From a virus: a stretch of 27,894 nucleotides of DNA. Position 1 is the stretch's first letter. Each line of letters starts with the position of its first letter. Below are positions 6,028 through 12,040 of this stretch, piece by piece. Position numbers and translations under genes: made by a program. Where the stretch lies: IMG/VR virus record IMGVR_UViG_3300044993_000755, positions 1 through 27,894 of that record; one strand, given 5' to 3'. The notes below the pieces were generated by a model, which was not told where the DNA came from, made no database searches, and worked only from the letters and a program-made list of their open reading frames with translations.

Positions 6028-6653
6028 GACGCCACCTCCTCGACGCTCGCGAGGTCCAAGCTGATGGCCTGCCATTGTTCGGAGTCACCAACCCGCTCGT
6101 AGAAGCGGAGATAGCTCTTGGAGCTCGACACCTGAACGGAGTCGGAGATGGCGCGCATGGCGCGGAGCCATGTCGCATCGTCGATGTTCAGGCGGCGCAG
6201 TCCAAGCACGCGCTCGGTCGACACCTTGCCCTGCTTGTCGACTTGGAAGGCGTGCTCGACCAGCGCCCGGATCTTGTCGTCGCTGCCAGCCGACCACTCG
6301 CGAATGCACTCGTCGATGAGCCGCTTCGCAGCCTGCAGCCTCTCGTCGAACACCAGGTGATCGGCGATCTGCCGCGTCACCTTGAAGCGCCCATCGTACG
6401 AGAGGAGCGTGAGGTTACCCTTGCCGCCACCGACGGTGACGCCGTACTGCTCGGCGCTCAAGTCGACGAACGCCTGCAGGTCCCGGGCGGCCTCGGCTTT
6501 GAAGGCGGCGAGCAGCTTGGACAAGGCGACCGCCTTGCCGATGAGCTCGCGCACGAGGGAGTCGCGCGCCAGGTCGATGTCCTTCACCAGCTTGCGGGGC
6601 ACGAGGCGCCCCTGCGCGTCGACCATGTGGTCGACGATCGTCTCGTCAGTCAT
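6024..6653 (-). CDS. DUF3164 family protein
   Basis: A 209-aa protein of the DUF3164 family, a regular component of the early region of Mu-like phages downstream of the transposition genes. Typical blocks are MVDAQGRLVPRKLVKDIDLARDSLV near the N-terminus, the central YGVTVGGGKGNLTLLSYDGRFKV, and IRALVEHAFQVDKQGKVSTERVLGLRRL followed by W..AM.AISDSVQV...K.Y.RFYER. The biochemical role is unknown; its position suggests support of early DNA replication or protection. The ATG at 6653 overlaps the upstream stop (ATGA). An upstream extension to 6821 is an out-of-frame shadow of the neighbouring gene. Confidence 0.9.
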   Translation of the reverse strand: MTDETIVDHMVDAQGRLVPRKLVKDIDLARDSLVRELIGKAVALSKLLAAFKAEAARDLQAFVDLSAEQYGVTVGGGKGNLTLLSYDGRFKVTRQIADHLVFDERLQAAKRLIDECIREWSAGSDDKIRALVEHAFQVDKQGKVSTERVLGLRRLNIDDATWLRAMRAISDSVQVSSSKSYLRFYERVGDSEQWQAISLDLASVEEVAS

Positions 6654-6985
6654 CGGGAACCTCCAAAGAGGGAAGCTTGTCGGGGGTCGGTTTCGACCGG
6701 TCGCACCGAGGCGCGCCGCACGGGCGCGCTCGGGACCAGGTCGCTCAGGGGTGGAAGGTGGATGCCCTCGCGTGTGGCGATGGCGCGGAGCGCTTCGAGG
6801 TCGGCCCGCTCGAGGCGCCACGAACCGATGGCGCCCACGCCCTGGCCGCTGATGAGGCTCATCTCGTGAAGGGCCCCCATGCCGTAGCGGACGTGCACGG
6901 TGCGGCGCTCCTCGTCGAGTCGCATTGCGGCGACCTGCGTCTCGGCGCGGCTGACCGAATGCCGGATGGTCACCTTACGAAGCAC
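6650..6985 (-). CDS. Hypothetical protein with C-terminal beta-clamp-like motif
   Basis: A 111-aa protein I cannot place in a family. The first half looks like a small beta-rich domain (VTIRHSVSRAETQVAAMRLD, TVHVRYGMGALHEMSLI); the second has a helix (RADLEALRAIATREGIHL) and a Pro/Arg/Val-rich linker. It ends PRQASLFGGSR: QASLF at residues 103-107 matches the pentapeptide beta sliding-clamp-binding consensus, and a flexible tail is where such motifs usually lie. I infer contact with the host replisome. The GTG at 6985 has GGAGG 6 nt upstream and overlaps the preceding gene by 11 nt. Confidence 0.65.
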   Translation of the reverse strand: MLRKVTIRHSVSRAETQVAAMRLDEERRTVHVRYGMGALHEMSLISGQGVGAIGSWRLERADLEALRAIATREGIHLPPLSDLVPSAPVRRASVRPVETDPRQASLFGGSR

Positions 6986-7298
6986 GGCCCACCTCCTCGA
7001 TCTCGCAGGGGTAGCCGTCGACCGTGAGGGTGTGCGTCACAGGCTCGGGCCGCGCTGCGTCGCGATGCTTCCGGATGGCGGCCTGGATCCGGTCGATCCG
7101 AACGCGGAAGATCTTGACGAGCCGCTTGCTCCCCAGTCCGCCCAGGCTCAGGCGGTACCAGAGGGGCTCGAGCTTGGCCGGGTCGCTGCCGCTGAGTAGC
7201 TCAGGTAGCGACACCCCGTGCTCGATGGCGACGGTTTCGGCGATGGTGACGGCGCCCGCTTGGTACAGCGCGTGACGGATCTCGTTTGCTGGCGCCAT
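6975..7298 (-). CDS. Small protein with DnaA C-terminal-like helix-turn-helix
   Basis: A 107-aa protein. Residues about 19-80 (IAETVAIEHGVSLPELLSG ... LGSKRLVKIFRVRIDRIQAAIRKHRD) follow the layout of the DnaA domain IV DNA-binding fold: a helix with V(A)..HGVS..ELL, a middle helix, and a last helix resembling the 'R.(T)..A.(R)K' end of that domain. There is no AAA+ part. It lies between B and the clamp-motif protein, so binding to phage DNA or competing for DnaA-type sites is conceivable. The match is by eye and the TrpR/DnaA-like fold is only suggested. The ATG at 7298 lies immediately behind the B stop codon. Confidence 0.6.
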   Translation of the reverse strand: MAPANEIRHALYQAGAVTIAETVAIEHGVSLPELLSGSDPAKLEPLWYRLSLGGLGSKRLVKIFRVRIDRIQAAIRKHRDAARPEPVTHTLTVDGYPCEIEEVGRAS

Positions 7299-7299
7299 G

Positions 7300-8259
7300 T
7301 CAGACCTCCACCCCGAGGTTGTCGATGGCTGCGCCGATTGCCTCCGCGTCGACCGCGGCCTCGGCCGCGCTCTTGGCCAGTCGGCAGATCTTGACGACCA
7401 TGCGCAGCCCGCCTGGCCGGCGCGCGACGCGCTCGAGGAGGTCGTGAGCGGCGCGTTCCTCGACGCCGTAGCGCTGCGCCAGGATGCGCACGTCGGAGCG
7501 CTCGGGGCGGTCGAGCCAGAGGCGCATGCCGACCCGCGAGAAGAGCTGCGCGAAGTGGCTCGCCCGCGAGGGGCCCGTCAGTCGGGCATAGACCGTCTCG
7601 TTGCCGACGAGGGCGACACCGACGGGCAGCTCGGCTTCGAGGCACCAGTCGTGCAGGGAGCGGATCTCCTCGATGGCTGCCTGACTGAGGTGTTGAGCCT
7701 CGTCGATGATCAGGAGGCCCCCGCGGCCGGCGACCTTGCTGCGGATAGAACGGTTCAGTGCGCGCGCCCCGCCGGTGGCCTGAGCGTCGACGGCCTCAGC
7801 GATCTCCTCGAGCGCAGGCACCGGGGTCGAGCAGCTCGGCGACATGGTGGCCGCCCATACGTGGCGGTACCGGGCCCGATAGTGCGCGATGGTGCGGGTC
7901 TTTCCGGTGCCGGGGCCGCCGTAGATGGCGACGATCTCACCCTCCGCTTGGGCGTACCCGAGCGTGGCCATGATCCGGCGCGCGCTCTTGGTTTCGGCGA
8001 AGGGTTCGGTCGTGCCAGAGCGCCCGCCGACCTCTCGGAGCCACGCGAGCACGGCCTGCTCGAGCCCCGCAGCGTCCTTTACGTTCTCGCCGTCGAGCCA
8101 GCGCCCGAGCACCGGGTGCGCCACGTCGAGGCGCTTGGCGAGCTGGCGAAGGGTGAGATCCTCCCGCTCCTTGGCAGCATTGGCTCGCTGCCTCAGGTCC
8201 TTGTGAAGGGGCACGACGGTGCCGCTTTGCTCGGTTGCTGCGTTGGGTGTATCAGACAT
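7300..8259 (-). CDS. B: AAA+ ATPase, Mu B-like transposition protein
   Basis: A 319-aa AAA+ ATPase equivalent to Mu B, which binds target DNA, stimulates transposase A and directs insertion away from the phage's own DNA. An N-terminal helix-turn-helix (about residues 35-58, LTLRQLAKRLDVAHPVLGRWLDGE) precedes the ATPase: Walker A GGPGTGKT at 114-121, Walker B LLIIDEAQH at 182-190, then SLHDWC...VGVALVGNE (sensor 1 region) and a sensor 2 type region near RRPGGLRMVVK. Length and order fit the family. The ATG at 8259 has AAGGAG about 8 nt upstream. It follows A after an 84-nt gap in which I see no clear promoter. Confidence 0.93.
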   Translation of the reverse strand: MSDTPNAATEQSGTVVPLHKDLRQRANAAKEREDLTLRQLAKRLDVAHPVLGRWLDGENVKDAAGLEQAVLAWLREVGGRSGTTEPFAETKSARRIMATLGYAQAEGEIVAIYGGPGTGKTRTIAHYRARYRHVWAATMSPSCSTPVPALEEIAEAVDAQATGGARALNRSIRSKVAGRGGLLIIDEAQHLSQAAIEEIRSLHDWCLEAELPVGVALVGNETVYARLTGPSRASHFAQLFSRVGMRLWLDRPERSDVRILAQRYGVEERAAHDLLERVARRPGGLRMVVKICRLAKSAAEAAVDAEAIGAAIDNLGVEV

Positions 8260-8343
8260 AGCGGTTGGACTCCTTGCGGTGCTTTCGTTTCGGGTTCAGC
8301 CAGAGCGGGAGGCGCGCCAACGCCGCCCGCTCGCTTTGGGGGA

Positions 8344-10242
8344 TCATTCGCCGACGGCTGACCGTCGGGGGGTGAGCTTCGCCAGCGCGTTGCGGCCGAT
8401 GCGATCGATGAACTCGTCGTTCCGTTCGCGGCGGTCGCGCTCCTCGCGCGTCGGTGCCACGCGAGGCACCGCGGGTTCGATGCGTGCCACCTTCGACCGC
8501 GCCCGCTTCGGCGGGGCACCGAGTGCCGCTTCGAGGTGGAGCGCTTCGAGGTCGCTCGCGGTCATGCTGCGCTCGGCCTCGAGGACCTTCTTCTGGGCCT
8601 TCGCCCAGGCCGTCCGCTTGCGGGCGTGGTCGCGCGCTTGGCTACGGTCATCGAAGCCCGCAGCCTCGATGCACTCGGCGAAGCACACGAACTCGCCGCC
8701 AAGCCGGTAGACGTAGACGCCGCGCTTCGCGTTCTGCGGGTCGAACCGGAGCACGACGCGCTCGCCGCACAAGCCGACGAGCTTGTCGGCCCAGTAGCGA
8801 TTCCCGAGCAAGTGCACCTCGCCCGTCTGCTGCCGCACGCTCACCGCCTCCGCTGCGAGGAACAGGAGGCGCCGCTGCTCCTCGGTTATCCGGCGGATGG
8901 GCGCGCTCGCGTAGCTCGCCTCGAACGTCGCATCGAAGGACCGGCCGGCGCACACCTTGGCGCGTCGCTTCTCGCGAGCGTTGTGCTCGTTGATGCACAC
9001 CTGCACGAGCTGCACGAACGTGTCGAGCTCGACCGCGCGGGAGCCATAGTTGTGCGGCTTGTCCGTCGTGTCGCTGCCGGTGTAGGCACCCTCGCACGCG
9101 GGGTGCCGTGCGATGTCCTCGCAGAGGTCACGCCAGGCGCGCTCGATGGGCTTGGCCTGGCCGTGATAGGGCGTGGTCCAGTGCACCGACACGCCGAGCT
9201 GCAAGAGCACGCCCTTCGGATCGCCGGGCTGAGTCTTGAAGCGGAAGCGCCAGGCGCTCTGACCGGTGAGCCACTTGTTCGCGAAGCCGCGCCCGTTGTC
9301 GAGGTAGCACGCCTCGGGCACGCCGAAATGCTCGACGAGGTCGCCGAAGGCGAGGCGCACGAGGTCGCCGTGCTCCGTCTTGTCGAGACGCCAGCTCAGG
9401 ATCTTGCCCGAGTGGACGTCCTGAAAGCCGACGAGCACCGGGCGCGAAACCTCGCCATCGGGCCAGCGCACCATCACATCGAACCGGTGACCGTCGGCGT
9501 TCACGGCCTGCAGGGCGCGGAGGTGATCCTTGCTGCGCTCCTGCGCCGGGTAGAGTCGGGCGAGTACTTCGTCACCCTCGCGGGCCGCGACGATCGCCGC
9601 GTGGTCGACCTCCGCCTCGAGACGACGGCGCAAGGAGTGCAAGCTCGGGATGGGTGCCCACGCCTTCGCCTGCGCGATGGTGAGCAGTCGACGATAGCAA
9701 GCGGCGTAGGCCGGGCGCGCCGGGCGCAGGTAGTCGCTCTTGAAGTACTCCCACGCCTCGGGGTGGCACGCGGCAAAGGTCGCTCCACTGCGCCAGCTCG
9801 GGAGCAGCGCGGTCAATCGCTCTGACTCCGGCAGCTCGCGAGTTGCCAGGTACCAGCGTTGAACCGACCGCGCCGAGTGCTCGGTGTCCTCGGCCACGGT
9901 GGCGTACGCAACCGCTCGGGAGACGCCGTTGCGCACGAGCTCCTCGACGGCGCGCACGAGAGTGAGCCGCTCGCTGGCAATCTGCCGGAACGCCTCCGGC
10001 GCCTCCGCCAGCTCGGCGCCCTCGGTGGGCTCCGCCCCGCGTGCGGCAGCGATGCGAGCGAGAGCGGCCTGCGTCTTCCGTGGCAGGCTCGCCACCTCAT
10101 AGACGCGCGTGGTTCCGCCCCGCACCTGGCGCTCGGTGTAGCGCCACTCCTCGCGCTTCGCCTTCGCGAGCACCTTGCGCACCTTGCGCGGCACGCCGGG
10201 CAGCCCCATCGCCGCGAGCTCGCGAGCGGTGTAGCCGGTCAT
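8344..10242 (-). CDS. A: DDE transposase, Mu A-like
   Basis: The 632-aa transposase that binds the phage ends and catalyses strand transfer for integration and replicative transposition. N-terminal residues 4-54 (YTARELAAMGLPGVPRKVRKVL...YEVASLP) match the Mu DNA-binding winged helix. The catalytic triad is visible as D250 (VNADGH), D315 (YLDNGRG) and E367 (GQAKPIERAW), with spacings close to Mu A D269/D336/E392. A C-terminal beta-barrel region (about 480-540) and a basic, Arg-rich tail follow; the last helices would contact B and ClpX. The ATG at 10242 overlaps the upstream 100-aa gene (ATGA). All catalytic residues are present, so it is probably active. Confidence 0.96.
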   Translation of the reverse strand: MTGYTARELAAMGLPGVPRKVRKVLAKAKREEWRYTERQVRGGTTRVYEVASLPRKTQAALARIAAARGAEPTEGAELAEAPEAFRQIASERLTLVRAVEELVRNGVSRAVAYATVAEDTEHSARSVQRWYLATRELPESERLTALLPSWRSGATFAACHPEAWEYFKSDYLRPARPAYAACYRRLLTIAQAKAWAPIPSLHSLRRRLEAEVDHAAIVAAREGDEVLARLYPAQERSKDHLRALQAVNADGHRFDVMVRWPDGEVSRPVLVGFQDVHSGKILSWRLDKTEHGDLVRLAFGDLVEHFGVPEACYLDNGRGFANKWLTGQSAWRFRFKTQPGDPKGVLLQLGVSVHWTTPYHGQAKPIERAWRDLCEDIARHPACEGAYTGSDTTDKPHNYGSRAVELDTFVQLVQVCINEHNAREKRRAKVCAGRSFDATFEASYASAPIRRITEEQRRLLFLAAEAVSVRQQTGEVHLLGNRYWADKLVGLCGERVVLRFDPQNAKRGVYVYRLGGEFVCFAECIEAAGFDDRSQARDHARKRTAWAKAQKKVLEAERSMTASDLEALHLEAALGAPPKRARSKVARIEPAVPRVAPTREERDRRERNDEFIDRIGRNALAKLTPRRSAVGE

Positions 10243-10541
10243 TGGCTCACCTTGAGGGCCGCTTCCTTGAGCCTGTTGAGGAACGCCTCGACGTTGGGAT
10301 TCATCCGCACTCGAAGGACCAACTCAGATCGATTGCCCTTCTGAATGCGCTCGACGGAGGCGACTGGATCCCAGCTCTTGGCAGGAAACTCGGAAAGTGT
10401 CCGGACCAGCGCCCGAGTGCCTGCCCTTTTCCAGGAGTCGGCTACGAGGTCGGTCGCCGCCTCGCAGACCAAGTGAATGGCCTCGGAAACGTCGGTGCTC
10501 GAGGCTGGGAGCGTCAGCTCAACAAAGGTCGGGCTACCCAC
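10239..10541 (-). CDS. Hypothetical protein between ner and transposase (100 aa)
   Basis: A 100-aa protein of unknown function (SPTFVELTLPASSTDVSEAIHLV...). It has alternating strands and helices: a long helix AIHLVCEAATDLVADSWKRAG, then WDPVASVERIQKGNRSELVLRVRMNPNVEAFLNRLKEAALKVSQ. The GTG at 10541 has AAGGGGG about 5 nt upstream and overlaps the ner stop by 8 nt; its own stop overlaps the transposase ATG (ATGA). This tight coupling makes it a real gene. A longer frame starting at 10808 is a shadow of ner. It could influence transposition or its control; no family recognised. Confidence 0.72.
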   Translation of the reverse strand: MGSPTFVELTLPASSTDVSEAIHLVCEAATDLVADSWKRAGTRALVRTLSEFPAKSWDPVASVERIQKGNRSELVLRVRMNPNVEAFLNRLKEAALKVSQ

Positions 10542-10803
10542 GTCGGCCCCCTTTGCGGATGGGGTTGCCGTGTGCGTCGTAGCGATCGGGCCAGATCTTG
10601 TGCGGAGGCACCCCCAGGAAGCTCGCGATGATGCGCTCGCACCGAAGGCTCGGGCGCTTGAGGGCGAAGTAGAGGGCGGGCCGGCTGACCCCATTGTCAT
10701 CGGCGAGCCGGGCCATGCTGCTGCCGCGCATCCGTACAGCGGCCTTGATCTGTTCAGGGTGCCAACCTGGCTCGATGCAACTAGTCTCGCTTGGCAATGA
10801 CAC
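10534..10803 (-). CDS. ner: Ner-like DNA-binding regulator
   Basis: An 89-aa protein of the Ner/Nlp helix-turn-helix family. The core WHPEQIKAAVRMRGSSMARLADDNGVSRPALYFALKRPSLRCERIIASFLGVPPHKIWPDRY (residues about 14-74) has the diagnostic WH..I...R..G.S...L....G.S...L..AL....P..E..IA..L......IWP.RY pattern. In Mu, Ner is made first from the early promoter and represses both early transcription and the repressor promoter. The start is uncertain: GTG 10803 gives 89 aa and would be nearly leaderless from the predicted promoter, while TTG 10797 has GAGG 5-6 nt upstream. It is divergent from the repressor. Confidence 0.88.
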   Translation of the reverse strand: MSLPSETSCIEPGWHPEQIKAAVRMRGSSMARLADDNGVSRPALYFALKRPSLRCERIIASFLGVPPHKIWPDRYDAHGNPIRKGGRRG

Positions 10804-10809
10804 CTCATG

Positions 10810-10839
10810 AACTTAATCCCGGCACCTGCCGGTGGTCAA
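10810..10839 (-). promoter_or_regulatory. Predicted early promoter for ner-A-B operon
   Basis: On the minus strand TTGACC (10839-10834, 5 of 6 to the -35 consensus) is followed after 17 nt by TTAAGT (10816-10811), or after 18 nt by TAAGTT. The -10 match is weak, but spacing and position in the 53-bp ner/repressor gap fit an early promoter. Transcription would begin near 10804, almost at the ner start codon. The dyad at 10819-10832 lies in the spacer, so a bound regulator would block RNA polymerase. Confidence 0.5.
10819..10832. promoter_or_regulatory. Perfect dyad, probable repressor or Ner operator
   Basis: CCGGCA-CC-TGCCGG is a perfect 6+6 inverted repeat with a 2-bp centre, located between the -35 and -10 of the predicted early promoter. 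Two imperfect direct repeats flank it: ACTTAATCCCGG (10811-10822) and AACTAACCCCGG (10845-10856), 9 of 12 identical. Either could be operators for the divergent helix-turn-helix regulators. Which protein binds which element cannot be read from sequence. Confidence 0.5.
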
Positions 10840-10856
10840 GCGGAAACTAACCCCGG

Positions 10857-11363
10857 ATGGCCAAACGATCTCTGTTCGAGGGGCTCAGTCCCGAGCAGCG
10901 CGCGGCGCTTGCGGGTCGGATCCGCCTCATGGTCGAAGCGGTAGGGACGCAAACGGCTGCTGCCGAGGTGGCCGGCATCTCGCCCCGTCAACTCAGTGAC
11001 TACATTCAGGCGCAGGGCGCGCCGTCGTTCCTCCCGCTCATGCGCCTCGCGCTGCACACGGGATTTGACCTTAATTGGGTAGCCACAGGCGAGGGCGAGT
11101 CTCACCGCGCGCCTGAGGGGTGGCAGGCGCAGGCCGAGATCAAGGTGCTGCTCGCGCGACTGTCGCGGACGCTCGAGCCGGTGCTCGCGATCTACAGAGA
11201 AGCGGGGCTCAGTCTCTCCGAGGAGGATGGCGACGAAGTGATCGGGGGCCTGCTCGATGCGATCGAGGAAACAGAACTTCCCCCCGAGCTCTGGCCGCAC
11301 ACGACCGGTCTTATTCTCTACTGCCATCGGCAGGCGGTTCGCCTGCTCCGTGGCGTCGGCTGA
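10857..11363 (+). CDS. Helix-turn-helix phage repressor (immunity repressor candidate)
   Basis: A 168-aa protein with an N-terminal helix-turn-helix, residues about 32-80: QTAAAEVAGISPRQLSDYIQ, then PLMRLALHTGFDLNWVATGEG, a pattern common in CI-like and Mu-type repressors. The C-terminal half is helical and acidic (LLARLSRTLEPVLAIYREAG, GDEVIGGLLDAIEETELP) and has no S24/LexA peptidase motif, so RecA-dependent self-cleavage is not expected. It is divergent from ner, with only 53 bp between the start codons, the classic lysis/lysogeny switch position. No strong ribosome-binding site precedes the ATG; CGGA lies 12 nt upstream. Confidence 0.82.
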   Translation: MAKRSLFEGLSPEQRAALAGRIRLMVEAVGTQTAAAEVAGISPRQLSDYIQAQGAPSFLPLMRLALHTGFDLNWVATGEGESHRAPEGWQAQAEIKVLLARLSRTLEPVLAIYREAGLSLSEEDGDEVIGGLLDAIEETELPPELWPHTTGLILYCHRQAVRLLRGVG

Positions 11364-11374
11364 CCTTTCGCCGC

Positions 11375-11389
11375 TCAGCGCCCCGCTGA
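11375..11389 (+). terminator. Hairpin after repressor, possible terminator
   Basis: A perfect 6-bp stem (TCAGCG/CGCTGA, 3-nt loop) begins 11 nt after the repressor stop codon. It lacks a U-tract. The 3' arm can instead pair with 11398-11403, making two mutually exclusive hairpins. The position fits transcription termination, but the strength is doubtful. Confidence 0.35.
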
Positions 11390-11477
11390 CGGCCTGTTCA
11401 GCGCGCGACGGCCGAGGACAGCCACCCCACCCCGAGGGCGCATTGTCCACCCCGGACAGCGCCCGCAATCGGCCATC

Positions 11478-11496
11478 CCGTCCCGGCCCGGGACGG
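11478..11496. repeat. Perfect 9+9 interrupted palindrome
   Basis: CCGTCCCGG and CCGGGACGG flank a single C, making the strongest dyad in the convergent gap, 6 nt downstream of the stop codon of the minus-strand gene. It could be a terminator stem for that gene or a protein-binding site. A partial third copy of the arm (GTCGGGAC) follows immediately. Confidence 0.5.
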
Positions 11497-11502
11497 TCGG
11501 GA

Positions 11503-11946
11503 CTACGCACGCGCGGCACCCGTCCCGCGTGACTGGAATTGTGCGCCCCGTGCGGGCGTCGGCTCGGCGGGCAGCGGGGCCAGCCGATAGTTCCCAACGA
11601 CCCGGAAGGTCGTCGTCTTAACCCTTCGCCCCATCCCGAGTTTGCCCCGCTGCAGGCACTCGATGGGGCTGAGGCCAATCCCGTGGGGCGCCGGGTCGGT
11701 GACGTGCGTGCGGAGCAGGGCGCCCGCTGGCAGCTCGAGCTCGACGGTGCGCCGCCAGACCACCCCGGCGGGCGACGACTCGCCCCCGTTCAGGTCGACC
11801 TGCGCTGCAGGGTGGTCCTTTGCCCGCACCCATCCGTCGTTCCACCGCACGAACCACACCCGCAGGCGCTCGCCCCGGTCGACGACCGTGGCCTCGTCGG
11901 TGACGCACACATGGTAGGTAGGTAAGGACTTGCGGGAGTGCTTCAT
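11503..11946 (-). CDS. Orphan hypothetical protein (147 aa)
   Basis: A 147-aa protein, alone on the minus strand between repressor and virion operon. It is likely real, because its third codon positions are strongly G+C-biased along the whole length, as in the neighbours. The sequence is beta-rich (YHVCVTDEATVVDRGERLRVWFVRWNDGWVRAKD, VVWRRTVELELPAGALLRTHV) and ends in a long Pro/Ala/Arg-rich tail. There are no membrane segments or known motifs. The ATG at 11946 has a G-rich stretch just before it but no well-spaced Shine-Dalgarno. Its own promoter would lie in 11947-12040, shared with the late operon. Moron, lysogenic conversion or regulator are all possible. Confidence 0.6.
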   Translation of the reverse strand: MKHSRKSLPTYHVCVTDEATVVDRGERLRVWFVRWNDGWVRAKDHPAAQVDLNGGESSPAGVVWRRTVELELPAGALLRTHVTDPAPHGIGLSPIECLQRGKLGMGRRVKTTTFRVVGNYRLAPLPAEPTPARGAQFQSRGTGAARA

Positions 11947-11985
11947 GCCCCCGCACTATGGGCGCTGAGCCAGGGCGTTCGCGCC

Positions 11986-12004
11986 GCGGAACACATCCGT
12001 CCAG
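11986..12004 (+). promoter_or_regulatory. Late-type element, copy 2 (upstream of protease/capsid operon)
   Basis: GCGGAACACATCCGTCCAG, identical over 19 bases to copy 1. It contains the dyad CGGA-ACACA-TCCG (11987-11999) and ends 36 nt before the protease ATG at 12041. Similarity to copy 3 continues downstream (GCG-GCGCC-GGC). The place corresponds to the C-activated promoter PI of phage Mu. No clear -10 box is visible. Confidence 0.72.
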
Positions 12005-12040
12005 TTTGCGAGCGCCCCGGCGCCCAGACTCGACCCCGAC

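Larger units (their letters stand above)
11364..11502. other. Hairpin-rich gap between convergent genes
   Basis: This 139-bp stretch separates the end of the repressor from the end of the minus-strand gene at 11503. I see no coding frame with support. It holds several inverted repeats: TCAGCG-CCC-CGCTGA (11375-11389), an alternative pairing of the same CGCTGA with TCAGCG at 11398-11403, TGTCC-ACCCC-GGACA (11444-11458), and CCGTCCCGG-C-CCGGGACGG (11478-11496). No T-tracts follow, so classical intrinsic terminators are not obvious in either direction. Confidence 0.5.

Noticed and set aside
4772-6064. 430-codon plus-strand open frame
   Set aside because: It is antisense to five small coupled early genes and is extremely Arg/Ser/Pro-rich, typical of a shadow.
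10239-10808. 189-codon version of the gene between ner and transposase
   Set aside because: Its first half is the wrong frame of ner; GTG 10541 with a good ribosome-binding site gives the coherent 100-aa protein.
10840-10856. GCGGAA next to the repressor as a further late element
   Set aside because: Only the first six bases match the late element, and the second dyad arm is missing.
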